Positions 18,821 to 27,196 of a stretch of 64,000 nt of DNA are shown here, piece by piece. Each line of letters starts with the position of its first letter. Positions within the stretch are counted from its first letter, which is position 1. The stretch lies in assembly GCA_001880285.1 (NCBI GenBank), contig CP016269.1, positions 1,250,501-1,314,500 on the forward strand. Reading direction: 5' to 3'. A program made the position numbers and the translations under genes. A model generated the notes under the pieces. That model ran no database searches. It was not told where the DNA came from and was given only the letters and a program-made list of their open reading frames with translations. Source of the stretch: Flavobacteriaceae bacterium UJ101 (lineage in GTDB: Bacteria; Bacteroidota; Bacteroidia; Flavobacteriales; UJ101).

Positions 18821-20500
18821 TTAAAATTGATCGGTTACACACCCTTCAGAAGCGGAAGCTACTGTTTTTGCATATTTATATAAATAACCTGACGAAGCTT
18901 TCAAAGGTGGTTCAATCCAGCTCTCTTTTCTCTTTTCAATTTCTTCATTTGATAATTTTACATCAATACTATTATTTACCGCATCAATAGTAATTTCATC
19001 TCCATCTTCTAATAATCCTATAACACCTCCATTTTGTGCTTCAGGTGTTACGTGACCTACTACAAACCCATGTGAACCTCCTGAAAAGCGACCGTCCGTA
19101 ATCAATGCTACCTCTTTTCCAAGACCTTTACCCATAATAGCTGATGTTGGTTTTAACATTTCAGGCATACCTGGCCCTCCTTTAGGACCTACATATCGAA
19201 TTACAATTACATCACCTTTTTGAATTTTATCAGATAATATGGCTTTGTTAGCTTCTTCTTCGCTATTGTACACTTTTGCTGTTCCTTTAAATAATTCGCC
19301 TTCTTTTCCTGTAATTTTAGCAACCGCTCCTTCACTAGCTAAGTTTCCAAATAAAACACGTAAATGACCATCCTTTTTCAAAGGTTTCTCGACAGGTTTT
19401 ACCACTTCTTGCTCAAAATTAATTTCTGGAATTTCAGCTAAATTTTCTGCTAATGTCTTACCTGTAACCGTCATACATGAGCCATCTAGAAATCCTTGAT
19501 TTAATAGATATTTCATGACAGCTGGAGTTCCTCCAATTTTAAATATATCTTCCATTAAGAATTGTCCACTTGGCTTTAAATCGGCTAACAAAGGAACTTT
19601 TTTATTGATCTCCTGAAAATCTTCCATTTTTAAATCAATATTCCCTGTTCGTGCAACGGCTAATAAATGTAAAACCAAATTTGTTGAACCTCCTAGTGCA
19701 ACAGCTACTGTAATAGCATTCGTTAAAGAAGCTTTCGTAACAATAGTTGAAGGAAGAATATTCTGTTGTAATAAGTTTTCAATTGCGTGAGCAGCCTTTT
19801 CACATTCTTCTTCTTTTTCTTGACTTACTGCCGGTGATGATGATGAGTATGGCAACGCCATTCCCATTGCTTCTAAAGCTACAGCCATGGTATTCGCTGT
19901 ATACATTCCTCCACAAGCTCCTGGTCCAGGGCAAGCATTTTTTATAATTCCACGAAAATCTTCTTCTGAAATATTTCCTGCATTACGTTCTCCTAATGCT
20001 TCAAAAGAAGACACAATATTTAATTTTTCTCCATTATAACAACCTGATTTTATGGTTCCTCCATAAATCACTAATGAAGGACGGTTCAATCGTAATAAAG
20101 CCATTAAACAACCTGGCATATTCTTATCACAACCTGGAATGGCCACCACGGCATCATAATGTTGTGCACCTGTTAAGGCTTCAATACTGTCAGCTATAAT
20201 TTCACGAGAAGGTAATGAATAACGCATTCCTGCTGTTCCCATTGACATTCCATCACTTACACCAATGGTTGTAAACTGAAATCCTATTAGGTCTTTTTGT
20301 TGAACTGATTTTTTTACTTTTTTTCCTAAATCATCTAAATGCATATTACAAGGATTCCCTTCATACCAATTGCTTACAATTCCTACTTGAGGTTTTTGTA
20401 AATCTTCTTCTGTTAATCCAACAGCATGTAACATAGACTGTGCTGCTGGTAAGGTATCATCCTGTGTAATTTTTGAACTGTACGTATTCAGTTTTGACAT
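18821..20500 (-). CDS. ilvD: Dihydroxy-acid dehydratase
   Basis: Iron-sulfur enzyme that dehydrates dihydroxy acids to 2-oxoisovalerate and 2-oxo-3-methylvalerate, the last common step before transamination. The 559-residue sequence carries the cluster cysteine segments [14 protein letters not shown] and [16 protein letters not shown], and the C-terminal [12 protein letters not shown] motif. It is the first structural gene of the ilv-leu operon and lies 22 nt downstream of an intrinsic terminator preceded by a branched-chain leader peptide, so it should be under transcription attenuation. Confidence 0.97.
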   Translation of the reverse strand: MSKLNTYSSKITQDDTLPAAQSMLHAVGLTEEDLQKPQVGIVSNWYEGNPCNMHLDDLGKKVKKSVQQKDLIGFQFTTIGVSDGMSMGTAGMRYSLPSREIIADSIEALTGAQHYDAVVAIPGCDKNMPGCLMALLRLNRPSLVIYGGTIKSGCYNGEKLNIVSSFEALGERNAGNISEEDFRGIIKNACPGPGACGGMYTANTMAVALEAMGMALPYSSSSPAVSQEKEEECEKAAHAIENLLQQNILPSTIVTKASLTNAITVAVALGGSTNLVLHLLAVARTGNIDLKMEDFQEINKKVPLLADLKPSGQFLMEDIFKIGGTPAVMKYLLNQGFLDGSCMTVTGKTLAENLAEIPEINFEQEVVKPVEKPLKKDGHLRVLFGNLASEGAVAKITGKEGELFKGTAKVYNSEEEANKAILSDKIQKGDVIVIRYVGPKGGPGMPEMLKPTSAIMGKGLGKEVALITDGRFSGGSHGFVVGHVTPEAQNGGVIGLLEDGDEITIDAVNNSIDVKLSNEEIEKRKESWIEPPLKASSGYLYKYAKTVASASEGCVTDQF

Positions 20501-20522
20501 TGTTAAATTAAATTTTTATTAT

Positions 20523-20548
20523 AAAAAAAACCTTCCATGTGGAAGGTC
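20523..20548 (-). terminator. Attenuator terminator of the ilv-leu operon
   Basis: On the minus strand, stem ACCTTCC (20547-20541) with GGAAGGT (20536-20530), loop ACAT, followed by a run of T (20530-20523). It lies between the leader peptide and ilvD, so it acts before the operon. A competing hairpin is possible: GTGGGA (20571-20566) can pair with TTCCAC (20544-20539), which includes most of the 5' arm of this terminator and part of its loop. Terminator structure is seen directly; regulation is inferred. Confidence 0.85.
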
Positions 20549-20565
20549 AAGTCAATATCATATCG

Positions 20566-20571
20566 TCCCAC
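20566..20571 (-). promoter_or_regulatory. Antiterminator strand upstream of the ilv attenuator
   Basis: GTGGGA starts 8 nt after the leader stop codon. A ribosome resting at that stop would cover it and let the terminator form. A ribosome stalled earlier at the Ile/Leu codons would leave it free to pair with TTCCAC (20544-20539; six pairs, one of them G-U) and prevent termination. Pairing is weak but positioned as expected. Confidence 0.5.
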
Positions 20572-20578
20572 TATTTTG

Positions 20579-20632
20579 TTATAATTGGCATAATAAAATA
20601 ATAATTGATAATATGACATTGTTTACTCTCAT
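20579..20632 (-). CDS. Branched-chain leader peptide (ilv-leu attenuator)
   Basis: A 17-residue ORF, MRVNNVILSIIILLCQL, followed by TAA, on the minus strand 132 nt upstream of ilvD. Ten residues are Val (2), Ile (4) or Leu (4), including an uninterrupted Ile-Ile-Ile-Leu-Leu run. The products of the operon are exactly these amino acids. The stop lies 31 nt upstream of an intrinsic terminator with a plausible antiterminator strand. Together these are the parts of a classical ribosome-mediated attenuator. ATG start; no clear Shine-Dalgarno, as is normal in Bacteroidota. It is too short for standard gene finders. Not likely to arise by chance at this place; expression is inferred. Confidence 0.8.
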   Translation of the reverse strand: MRVNNVILSIIILLCQL

Positions 20633-20638
20633 CGAATG

Positions 20639-20646
20639 CTAATGTA
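20639..20646 (-). promoter_or_regulatory. Possible -7 element of the ilv-leu operon
   Basis: TACATTAG on the minus strand differs from TAnnTTTG at one position. It would start transcription almost at the leader ATG. The nearest TTG (20674-20672) gives a 25-nt spacer, which is long. The real start could instead be further upstream near 20680. Low confidence. Confidence 0.3.
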
Positions 20647-20800
20647 GAAAAGGTTTTTGGAAAAATCCTATCAAAAATTTAAAAAAGTGTAATTTTTACA
20701 ATATTTTTATAAAAAACAATAATTATTATAAAATATTTCAAAAAAACATAGTTCTTTTAAAATTATCAATAATTGTAAAAAATACAATTACTTACTAACA

Positions 20801-20832
20801 AAAAAGATACTACTGTACAGTAGTATCTTTTT
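20801..20832. terminator. Bidirectional intrinsic terminator behind the S46 peptidase
   Basis: A perfect palindrome, with AAAAAGATACTACTGT paired with its complement ending TATCTTTTT, flanked by A and T runs. It serves the minus-strand peptidase gene ending at 20854. The rest of the 20633-20850 gap is AT-rich, with a minor inverted repeat (AATTGTAAAAAATACAATT near 20771-20789) and no gene that I can support. Confidence 0.85.
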
Positions 20833-20853
20833 TGTTATTTTTTAAATCATATT

Positions 20854-23007
20854 TTATTTGACGATTGTCATTTCGTCTATTAAATTTTGGGCACCTGCAT
20901 ATTTATCGATAATAAACAATACATAACGTATATCTACAATGATTGTACGTTGTAAGTTATCTTCGAATAAAATATCACCACTTAATGCTTCTGAATTTCC
21001 ATCAAATGCAGAACCAATTAAAGCTCCTTTACCATTGATTACTGGAGATCCTGAATTTCCTCCTGTAATATCATTATCGGTTAAAAAACAAACAGGTAAA
21101 TAACCTTCTGGTGCAGCATATTGTCCATAATCTTTTTTGTTATACAAATCAATTAATTTCTCCGGAAGATCAAACTCTAAGTCTCCTTTCTTATACTTAG
21201 CCATTGCTCCTTTTAGAGTTGTATAATAGTTTTCTGAAGCATCATTAGGACGATCGGCTCTTCTTGGTAACGTTCTTACTGTTCCATAAGTCAATCGCAT
21301 CGTTGAATTAGCATCTGGATAAAACACCTTATCAACTTGAGACTCACGAAGTGCTTTTGTATACAAACGTTCAGCTTTTGCTAATACTTCTTCGTTTTCT
21401 TTTGTTTTTTCAAAACTTGCTCTATAATCTTTTACAATATTTTGTGTGAATTGTAATAACGGATCACTTCCTAAACTCACTAAATTTCCTGTTTTTAGTG
21501 CTTCTTTTATTTTCTCTTTATCAAAGAAAATGGATGTTTTTTCTAAATCATCTGTAAACTTACTAAAGTCTCCATTGTATTTCTGACTCAACTCTTTTAT
21601 ATAAGACGATTGTAGTTTAGCAGGAACCTTATCCATATAAGTAGACAATACAGAAGCTATAATATCTTTTTCTACTTCTGGATAAATAGTTTCATATTTT
21701 TCATCAATTTTCTTAGCAAATTTATCAAAAGATGTTGCTCTTTCCTCTTCAGATAACATTCCGTATTCTTCAAACACTTCTCCTAATGTAAATGGCATTG
21801 TAGCTAAATCACTACCTCTTAAAACCATCATAGAATGATAAAAAGGTCTATAGTAGTCTCCTGAAGAAGCATAATATTTATCTAATAATGGAAATATCTG
21901 CTCATATTCAGCTCTTCTTTTTTTCTTTTTCTTAATCCACTTTTGTAAATCTTTTTCTATTTTTTGTTTATTGGCAACGGTATTGTTTTTCTCTAATGAT
22001 TCAATCATTCCAATACGGTTTTTCCAATAATTAGCCAATCTAGAATATTTAGAAGCATAAGCAATTTTGATTGCTGGATCTGCATCCATATGTTTTTTCA
22101 TTCCATCCATAGCGGATTTTGAAGCATCAATCCATGCAGGGAATTCATCATTAATAGACTCCTCAATTCCTTGTGATGTTTTATAACGATTGGTTACTCC
22201 TGGGAATCCTAAAATCATCGCAAAATCACCTGGCTCAATACCTTCTAAACTAATAGGCAAATGATGTTTTGGTTTTAAAGGGACATTATCTTTAGAGTAT
22301 GCAGCAGGATTTCCATCTTTATCTCCATATACTCTAAAAATTGAGAAATCACCTGTATGACGTGGCCATTCCCAGTTATCAGTATCACCTCCATATTTCC
22401 CTATAGAAGAAGGTGGTGCTCCAACTAAACGAACATCATCATACTGAATATAGCGAAACATATAAAATTCATTTCCTTTAAAGAAAGATTTTGTTTCCAC
22501 AATATATTTTCCATTTTCTGAATATTCTTCTTCAATTGCTTTCTTTTCTGCTTCAATAATTTCTTGACGTTTTTCTTGTGTCATAGAACCATCTAACTTG
22601 GATTGAATGCGATTAGTCATATCTTCCATTCGATCTAAGAAACGAACATTCAAATCTTTTGGTTTTAGTTCCTCATCTTTTTTATATGCCCAAAAACCAT
22701 CTTTTAAATAATCATGTTCAGGAGTTGAAAGCTCTGCAATAGCTTCATAACCACAATGGTGATTGGTTAATACTAATCCTTCTTTTGAAATGATTTCTGC
22801 CGTACATCCTTGATTAAAATGGACAATAGCATCTTTTAAACTAGAATTATTAACACTATAAATTTCTTCAGGAGTTAATTGTAACCCCTTTTCTTTCATG
22901 TCTTGGTAGTTTAAACGCTCTATCAACATTAAAAGCCACATTCCTTCGTCAGCCCATACAAACATGGAACTAAATAAAAACGAAAATGCTAATACTATTT
23001 TCTTCAT
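20854..23007 (-). CDS. S46-family dipeptidyl peptidase, DPP7-like
   Basis: Periplasmic serine dipeptidyl peptidase that releases dipeptides from oligopeptides for amino-acid nutrition. A signal peptide covers residues 1-19. The catalytic triad is visible: H84 in LTNHHCGYEA, D220 in WPRHTGDFS, and S652 in TGGNSGSPV. The residue 18 positions after the serine decides specificity in Porphyromonas enzymes: arginine in DPP11 (acidic P1) and glycine in DPP7 (hydrophobic P1). Here it is G670 in AFDGNSEAL, so DPP7-type specificity is predicted. The 717-residue length is normal. It is transcribed alone, with a terminator behind it. Confidence 0.92.
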   Translation of the reverse strand: MKKIVLAFSFLFSSMFVWADEGMWLLMLIERLNYQDMKEKGLQLTPEEIYSVNNSSLKDAIVHFNQGCTAEIISKEGLVLTNHHCGYEAIAELSTPEHDYLKDGFWAYKKDEELKPKDLNVRFLDRMEDMTNRIQSKLDGSMTQEKRQEIIEAEKKAIEEEYSENGKYIVETKSFFKGNEFYMFRYIQYDDVRLVGAPPSSIGKYGGDTDNWEWPRHTGDFSIFRVYGDKDGNPAAYSKDNVPLKPKHHLPISLEGIEPGDFAMILGFPGVTNRYKTSQGIEESINDEFPAWIDASKSAMDGMKKHMDADPAIKIAYASKYSRLANYWKNRIGMIESLEKNNTVANKQKIEKDLQKWIKKKKKRRAEYEQIFPLLDKYYASSGDYYRPFYHSMMVLRGSDLATMPFTLGEVFEEYGMLSEEERATSFDKFAKKIDEKYETIYPEVEKDIIASVLSTYMDKVPAKLQSSYIKELSQKYNGDFSKFTDDLEKTSIFFDKEKIKEALKTGNLVSLGSDPLLQFTQNIVKDYRASFEKTKENEEVLAKAERLYTKALRESQVDKVFYPDANSTMRLTYGTVRTLPRRADRPNDASENYYTTLKGAMAKYKKGDLEFDLPEKLIDLYNKKDYGQYAAPEGYLPVCFLTDNDITGGNSGSPVINGKGALIGSAFDGNSEALSGDILFEDNLQRTIIVDIRYVLFIIDKYAGAQNLIDEMTIVK

Positions 23008-23157
23008 ATTTATTTGTAAAAATTATTTAATGAACTGTGAAGTTACGAGATTATTCGCGATCCTCAAAAGACTAATTAGAAAATATCATTTCATACTACT
23101 TATACGATATTTTGTAGTTTTTCATATTCAATATTTTATTTATAAAATATTTATCAT

Positions 23158-23165
23158 TATTTTTG
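23158..23165 (+). promoter_or_regulatory. Putative -7 element of the leucine-rich lipoprotein gene
   Basis: TATTTTTG matches TAnnTTTG, 25 nt upstream of the ATG at 23191. No TTG lies at the right distance, so support is partial. Confidence 0.35.
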
Positions 23166-23190
23166 TTAAAATTTATTAATTTAAATACTC

Positions 23191-24705
23191 ATGAAAAAGT
23201 TATTCTACTTATTTTTAGGTATTCTTTTCTTAGCTAGTTGCTCAGAAGATGATCAAAATAATACCAATACCTTACAAGAAGTATCTTTTGGTATAATCAA
23301 AAACAATCAGTCCAATAACTCGAATGGAGAAATTCTTATCCCTTCTAAAGTTATTATCACACTAAAAGATGTTACTGCTGATACTTTGATTTTCAATAAA
23401 AAAATATTAGACCTTTTTGATTTTAATGGCCAATATCTTACACAAAATGTAACGTTAAATGTAGGACCATATTCTATTGAAGAATACTTTGTTACAGACA
23501 AAGATAATAAAGTTATTTATGCTTCACCTAAAGAAAATAGTGAATTAGCTCAATATGTAAACAATCCTCTACCACTTTCTTTTAATGTGAACCTTGACCA
23601 GGTAACACAAGTGCTACCTGAAGTTTTAACTGTTGAAAGTACCACTGCTGAACAATTTGGATATGCTACTTTTGGTTTTAATATTATAGAAAAACCCAAT
23701 CAATTTAGTTTAGTTGCTTTTGATGAAAACAATGAAATTACTACTGTTAATTTAACGATTAAGTCTAATGAAGAAGAACTTTTCAATCAAGATTTAGAAG
23801 CTAAAACCAATTTGATAGATATTAATTCTGATTATGACTCTTTCCAATTAATCATTTCTAAAGAAGGATACGAAACTCAAACTTTTAATTATACTATTGA
23901 GGAATTAAAAAAAGTTATTGATGAGAATAATTTAAAAATATATTTGAAAACCTCTTCTCAATCAAAAGAAAAAATACACGAAGGAGATGTTATCTTATCA
24001 TCCATTGAAGAATATAATGAATTTGTTTCTCAAAGCTATACTGGAATAATTGGTAATTTAGAAATAATAAATCACCACGTAAAATCAGCTTCTCTTAAAG
24101 AACTTAAAACGATTACTTCTATAAGTGGAAATTTAACCATTTCTAACGCTACAGGCATCATAGATCTAAAAGGATTTAAAAATCTAACCTCTATTGGTGG
24201 AGATTTATATATTTCACAAAGTGCAGATCTTATTAATTTAGAAGGGCTAAATAATATTAGTTCTATTAATACAATATTTTTAGAAAGTAATCATTCCCTC
24301 ACAAGTATAGATGCTTTAAAAAATATCACCTTAATTAAAACAGAATTATATATTCAGTATCATCCAAATCTATTAAGTTTAGAAGGACTAAACAATGTTA
24401 CTTCTATTGGATCATATCTATGGATTTTAAACAATGAAAATCTTACGAGCTTAACAGCTTTAAGCAATCTTACATCTATTGGAATAGAATTAGTCATTTC
24501 TGATAATAAAAACCTTACTAGCTTAGAAGGGTTAAACAATATTAATTTTGTTGAAAGAATAGGGATTACTGAAAATACTAACTTAATAGACTTCTGCTCA
24601 ATTTACGAGCTAATAACAAGTGAGACTTTATATATTTTTGATGTTTATAATAATTCTTACAACCCAACAAAAGAAGATATATTAAACGGTAACTGTAGTC
24701 AATAA
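23191..24705 (+). CDS. Leucine-rich-repeat surface lipoprotein
   Basis: A 504-residue lipoprotein. The lipobox is LASC with C17 as the lipidated cysteine. Residues about 30-250 are an extended beta-rich region with no family I recognise. Residues about 290-480 contain about seven imperfect repeats of roughly 23 residues with the pattern LTSIGGDLYIS...NLEGLNNISSI, resembling receptor-L/leucine-rich repeats that form a solenoid for protein binding. It is probably on the cell surface or periplasmic side of the outer membrane. It abuts the convergent radA with one base between, so no terminator fits. Function unknown. Confidence 0.75.
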   Translation: MKKLFYLFLGILFLASCSEDDQNNTNTLQEVSFGIIKNNQSNNSNGEILIPSKVIITLKDVTADTLIFNKKILDLFDFNGQYLTQNVTLNVGPYSIEEYFVTDKDNKVIYASPKENSELAQYVNNPLPLSFNVNLDQVTQVLPEVLTVESTTAEQFGYATFGFNIIEKPNQFSLVAFDENNEITTVNLTIKSNEEELFNQDLEAKTNLIDINSDYDSFQLIISKEGYETQTFNYTIEELKKVIDENNLKIYLKTSSQSKEKIHEGDVILSSIEEYNEFVSQSYTGIIGNLEIINHHVKSASLKELKTITSISGNLTISNATGIIDLKGFKNLTSIGGDLYISQSADLINLEGLNNISSINTIFLESNHSLTSIDALKNITLIKTELYIQYHPNLLSLEGLNNVTSIGSYLWILNNENLTSLTALSNLTSIGIELVISDNKNLTSLEGLNNINFVERIGITENTNLIDFCSIYELITSETLYIFDVYNNSYNPTKEDILNGNCSQ

Positions 24706-24706
24706 C

Positions 24707-26077
24707 CTACTTCCGAAACAAAAAGAAATACACTTCTGATATTTTAGAAACGGGCACAACTCTTATTCCAAGGTTGTGCTCTTTGGTTTGATTGTATTTC
24801 GAAATAAAAATCATTTCAAAACCCAATTTATCAGCTTCTTGAATACGTTTTTCAATACGACTTACCGGACGAATTTCTCCACTTAAACCTACTTCAGCTG
24901 CAAAACAATATTTCTCTGAAATAGCTACATCTTCATTAGAAGACAAAATAGCTACCACAACACCTAAATCAATAGAAGGATCGTCTACTTTAATTCCTCC
25001 TGTCACGTTAAGAAATACATCTTTCACTCCTAAACGAAAACCCGCTCGCTTTTCTAAAACCGCTAATAACATGTTAAGACGTTTCGTATCGAAACCGGTA
25101 GCAGAACGTTGTGGAGTACCGTAAACTGCTGTACTTACCAAAGCTTGTACCTCAATCATCATAGGACGCGTCCCTTCCATCGTTGCAATAATAGCACTTC
25201 CACTTAAATCTTCATCCTTTTTACTAATCAACATTTCTGAAGGATTCGAAACTTGGCGTAAACCATTTCCATACATTTCGTAAATACCAATCTCAGCAGT
25301 CGAGCCAAAACGATTTTTATTGGCTCGTAAAATACGGTAAACATGGTTACGATCTCCTTCAAATTGCAATACCACATCCACCATATGTTCTAAAATTTTA
25401 GGACCTGCAATAGCACCATCTTTGGTAATATGACCAATTATAAAAACGGGTGTATTGGTTTCCTTTGCAAAACGCATCAATTCATTGGTACATTCTCGTA
25501 TTTGAGAAATACTTCCTGCTGAAGATTCTATATAATTTGAATGAAGTGTTTGCACCGAATCAATCACTAACAAATTGGGCTGTACTTCTTTTACTTGTTT
25601 AAAGATTTTTTGTGTATTGGTTTCTGTCAACAAAAAACATTCTTGATTGGCTATCCCAATACGATCGGCGCGCATTTTAATTTGATTTGAACTTTCTTCT
25701 CCCGAAACATACAAAGTTTTAACTCCTTGCATTGATAAAGCCAGTTGTAATAATAAAGTAGATTTACCAATTCCAGGCTCTCCTCCCATTAAAATCATAG
25801 AACCAGGAACGATACCTCCACCTAAAACATTATCTAACTCTTCATTCTGTGTTCGAATACGATGTTCCTTTTTTAAATTAACATCAATAATATTAATAGA
25901 ATGATTCATTTGCCCAGCCGGTGACATAGACTCTTTCCATTCTTGCTTTTTTTCTCCTTTATCAACGACTTCTTCAACAATGGTATTCCACTTTTTGCAT
26001 GTAGAACATTGTCCCATCCATTGTGAATGCTGTGCTCCACAATTTTGACAATAGTATATTTTTTTTGTTTTTGCCAT
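24707..26077 (-). CDS. radA: DNA repair protein RadA (Sms)
   Basis: RecA-like ATPase helping branch migration during recombination. The zinc finger C10, C13, C24, C27 (YYCQNCGAQHSQWMGQCSTC) starts the protein; the Walker A GGEPGIGKST is at 98-107; the RadA-specific KNRFG motif is present near residue 254; the C-terminal third is Lon-like. The 456-residue length is normal. It lies one base downstream of an SPFH-domain lipoprotein gene and presumably shares its transcript. Confidence 0.95.
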   Translation of the reverse strand: MAKTKKIYYCQNCGAQHSQWMGQCSTCKKWNTIVEEVVDKGEKKQEWKESMSPAGQMNHSINIIDVNLKKEHRIRTQNEELDNVLGGGIVPGSMILMGGEPGIGKSTLLLQLALSMQGVKTLYVSGEESSNQIKMRADRIGIANQECFLLTETNTQKIFKQVKEVQPNLLVIDSVQTLHSNYIESSAGSISQIRECTNELMRFAKETNTPVFIIGHITKDGAIAGPKILEHMVDVVLQFEGDRNHVYRILRANKNRFGSTAEIGIYEMYGNGLRQVSNPSEMLISKKDEDLSGSAIIATMEGTRPMMIEVQALVSTAVYGTPQRSATGFDTKRLNMLLAVLEKRAGFRLGVKDVFLNVTGGIKVDDPSIDLGVVVAILSSNEDVAISEKYCFAAEVGLSGEIRPVSRIEKRIQEADKLGFEMIFISKYNQTKEHNLGIRVVPVSKISEVYFFLFRK

Positions 26078-26078
26078 A

Positions 26079-26888
26079 TTAATTACTTCCTCCTAACCCT
26101 CTAATCACAGGGACTTCAGAAAAGACATTATTATTCCCAAATTCTCCATTCCAACGCTCTATCGCTTTTTCTTGAATTTCTAATTCTTTTAATTTAAGCA
26201 TTTTGGGCTGCGACATGATATCTTTGGTTTTAGCATCATATTGTGCTGCTTCATAATTCCCTTTAGCTTCAGCAATAATAGCGGCTGCTAGATTTTCTTT
26301 TTCAACTTTCTTCTTTTCTGCCAAAAGGTTTTGTTCTTCTTGAACTTGCTTTGCTGTAATGGCTTTATTAATTGCTTCAGGTAAATTCACATCACGAATA
26401 ATAATATCATCACACTGAATATAGTTTACTTTAAAAGCTTGATCTAAAATCGATTTCACTTCTTTTTCAACAGCATCTCTTTTAGAAGAAACCAATTCTT
26501 GTGCTGTATACTTTCCAATTACATTTTTTAGAGCTCCTTCAAATACAGGCTTGATATAGGTTTGCTCATAATCTTGTCCCTTTTCTAAGTGTAAATAACC
26601 TATTTTATTAGGAATTACTCTATGAAATACAGAGGCTGTTATACCAACACTCATATTATTTACATCTAATAAACTGGCTTTAATATCAGTAGTATGTTGT
26701 CTACAATCATAGGTTATCATATCATTCCATAACCATGAAACTCCTATATCTACTCCTTCAGGATATACAATGGAAGGATCTAAACCTCCTGAATAAGGTT
26801 TGTACACAACTCCTTTATATCCATTTTCTACTTCTGTACAGGAAGTTAAAATAATTATTCCAACTACACTTAAAAGAAACTTTTTCAT
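26079..26888 (-). CDS. SPFH/prohibitin-family lipoprotein
   Basis: A 269-residue protein with a lipobox (LTSC, C17) and a Band-7/prohibitin (SPFH) domain of about residues 22-220; a coiled coil of charged residues (AKQVQEEQNLLAEKKKVEKE, about 178-197) follows. Family members form ring-like scaffolds in the membrane. The unusual point is lipid anchoring in place of the usual transmembrane helix. It is preceded by a 29-residue membrane microprotein ending 8 nt upstream, and radA follows one base later. Cell role is unknown. Confidence 0.85.
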   Translation of the reverse strand: MKKFLLSVVGIIILTSCTEVENGYKGVVYKPYSGGLDPSIVYPEGVDIGVSWLWNDMITYDCRQHTTDIKASLLDVNNMSVGITASVFHRVIPNKIGYLHLEKGQDYEQTYIKPVFEGALKNVIGKYTAQELVSSKRDAVEKEVKSILDQAFKVNYIQCDDIIIRDVNLPEAINKAITAKQVQEEQNLLAEKKKVEKENLAAAIIAEAKGNYEAAQYDAKTKDIMSQPKMLKLKELEIQEKAIERWNGEFGNNNVFSEVPVIRGLGGSN

Positions 26889-26896
26889 ATTGAGTT

Positions 26897-26986
26897 TTAT
26901 TTTTTTCTTTTTTTAAAATACATATAAGTTACCCAAAAAACATAAACAACTATTGCTATCGTTAAAAACGAAACTAGTGCTTTCAT
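26897..26986 (-). CDS. 29-residue single-pass membrane microprotein
   Basis: ATG at 26986 to TAA at 26897. The protein has one hydrophobic helix, LVSFLTIAIVVYVFWVTYMY, then a basic KKRKK tail, giving an inside-positive C-terminus. It ends 8 nt before the SPFH lipoprotein ATG and has a TAnnTTTG element (27015-27008) 21 nt upstream of its start. A helix plus basic tail in a 29-codon ORF placed as the first cistron of a unit is unlikely to be accidental, but there is no homology evidence here. A role as an SPFH partner is a guess. Confidence 0.55.
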   Translation of the reverse strand: MKALVSFLTIAIVVYVFWVTYMYFKKRKK

Positions 26987-27007
26987 AACGCTAAAATTAT
27001 ATCATAA

Positions 27008-27015
27008 CAAATTTA
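27008..27015 (-). promoter_or_regulatory. Putative -7 element of the microprotein-SPFH-radA unit
   Basis: TAAATTTG on the minus strand is a perfect TAnnTTTG match 21 nt upstream of the microprotein ATG. No TTG is found at the expected distance. Confidence 0.45.
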
Positions 27016-27172
27016 CTAAAATTTAATGGATTTGTATTTACCTTCTCTCTTCAAACTCTACACTTTATACGACAAGAATTTCGTAAGTATATCTTTTTCA
27101 AATAAAAAGTGATTTATTTTATCTTCACTTATTCACAACATAAACTGTAACTTAAAAGTAAATCGTATTTAT

Positions 27173-27180
27173 TAAATTTG
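27173..27180 (+). promoter_or_regulatory. Putative -7 element of the dus gene
   Basis: TAAATTTG matches TAnnTTTG 16 nt before the TTG start at 27197. This gives a very short leader and supports the TTG start. Confidence 0.5.
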
Positions 27181-27196
27181 CATAAAATATTTAAGT

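Noticed and set aside
20505-20618. 38-codon frame (ATG at 20618) through the ilv attenuator terminator
   Set aside because: It reads through the terminator hairpin and T run and ends just before ilvD; composition is not enriched for a leader. The overlapping 17-codon frame is the better candidate.
20801-20832. Palindrome as an operator of the ilv operon
   Set aside because: It has the A and T runs of a terminator and lies directly behind the S46 peptidase gene, so it is better explained as that gene's terminator.
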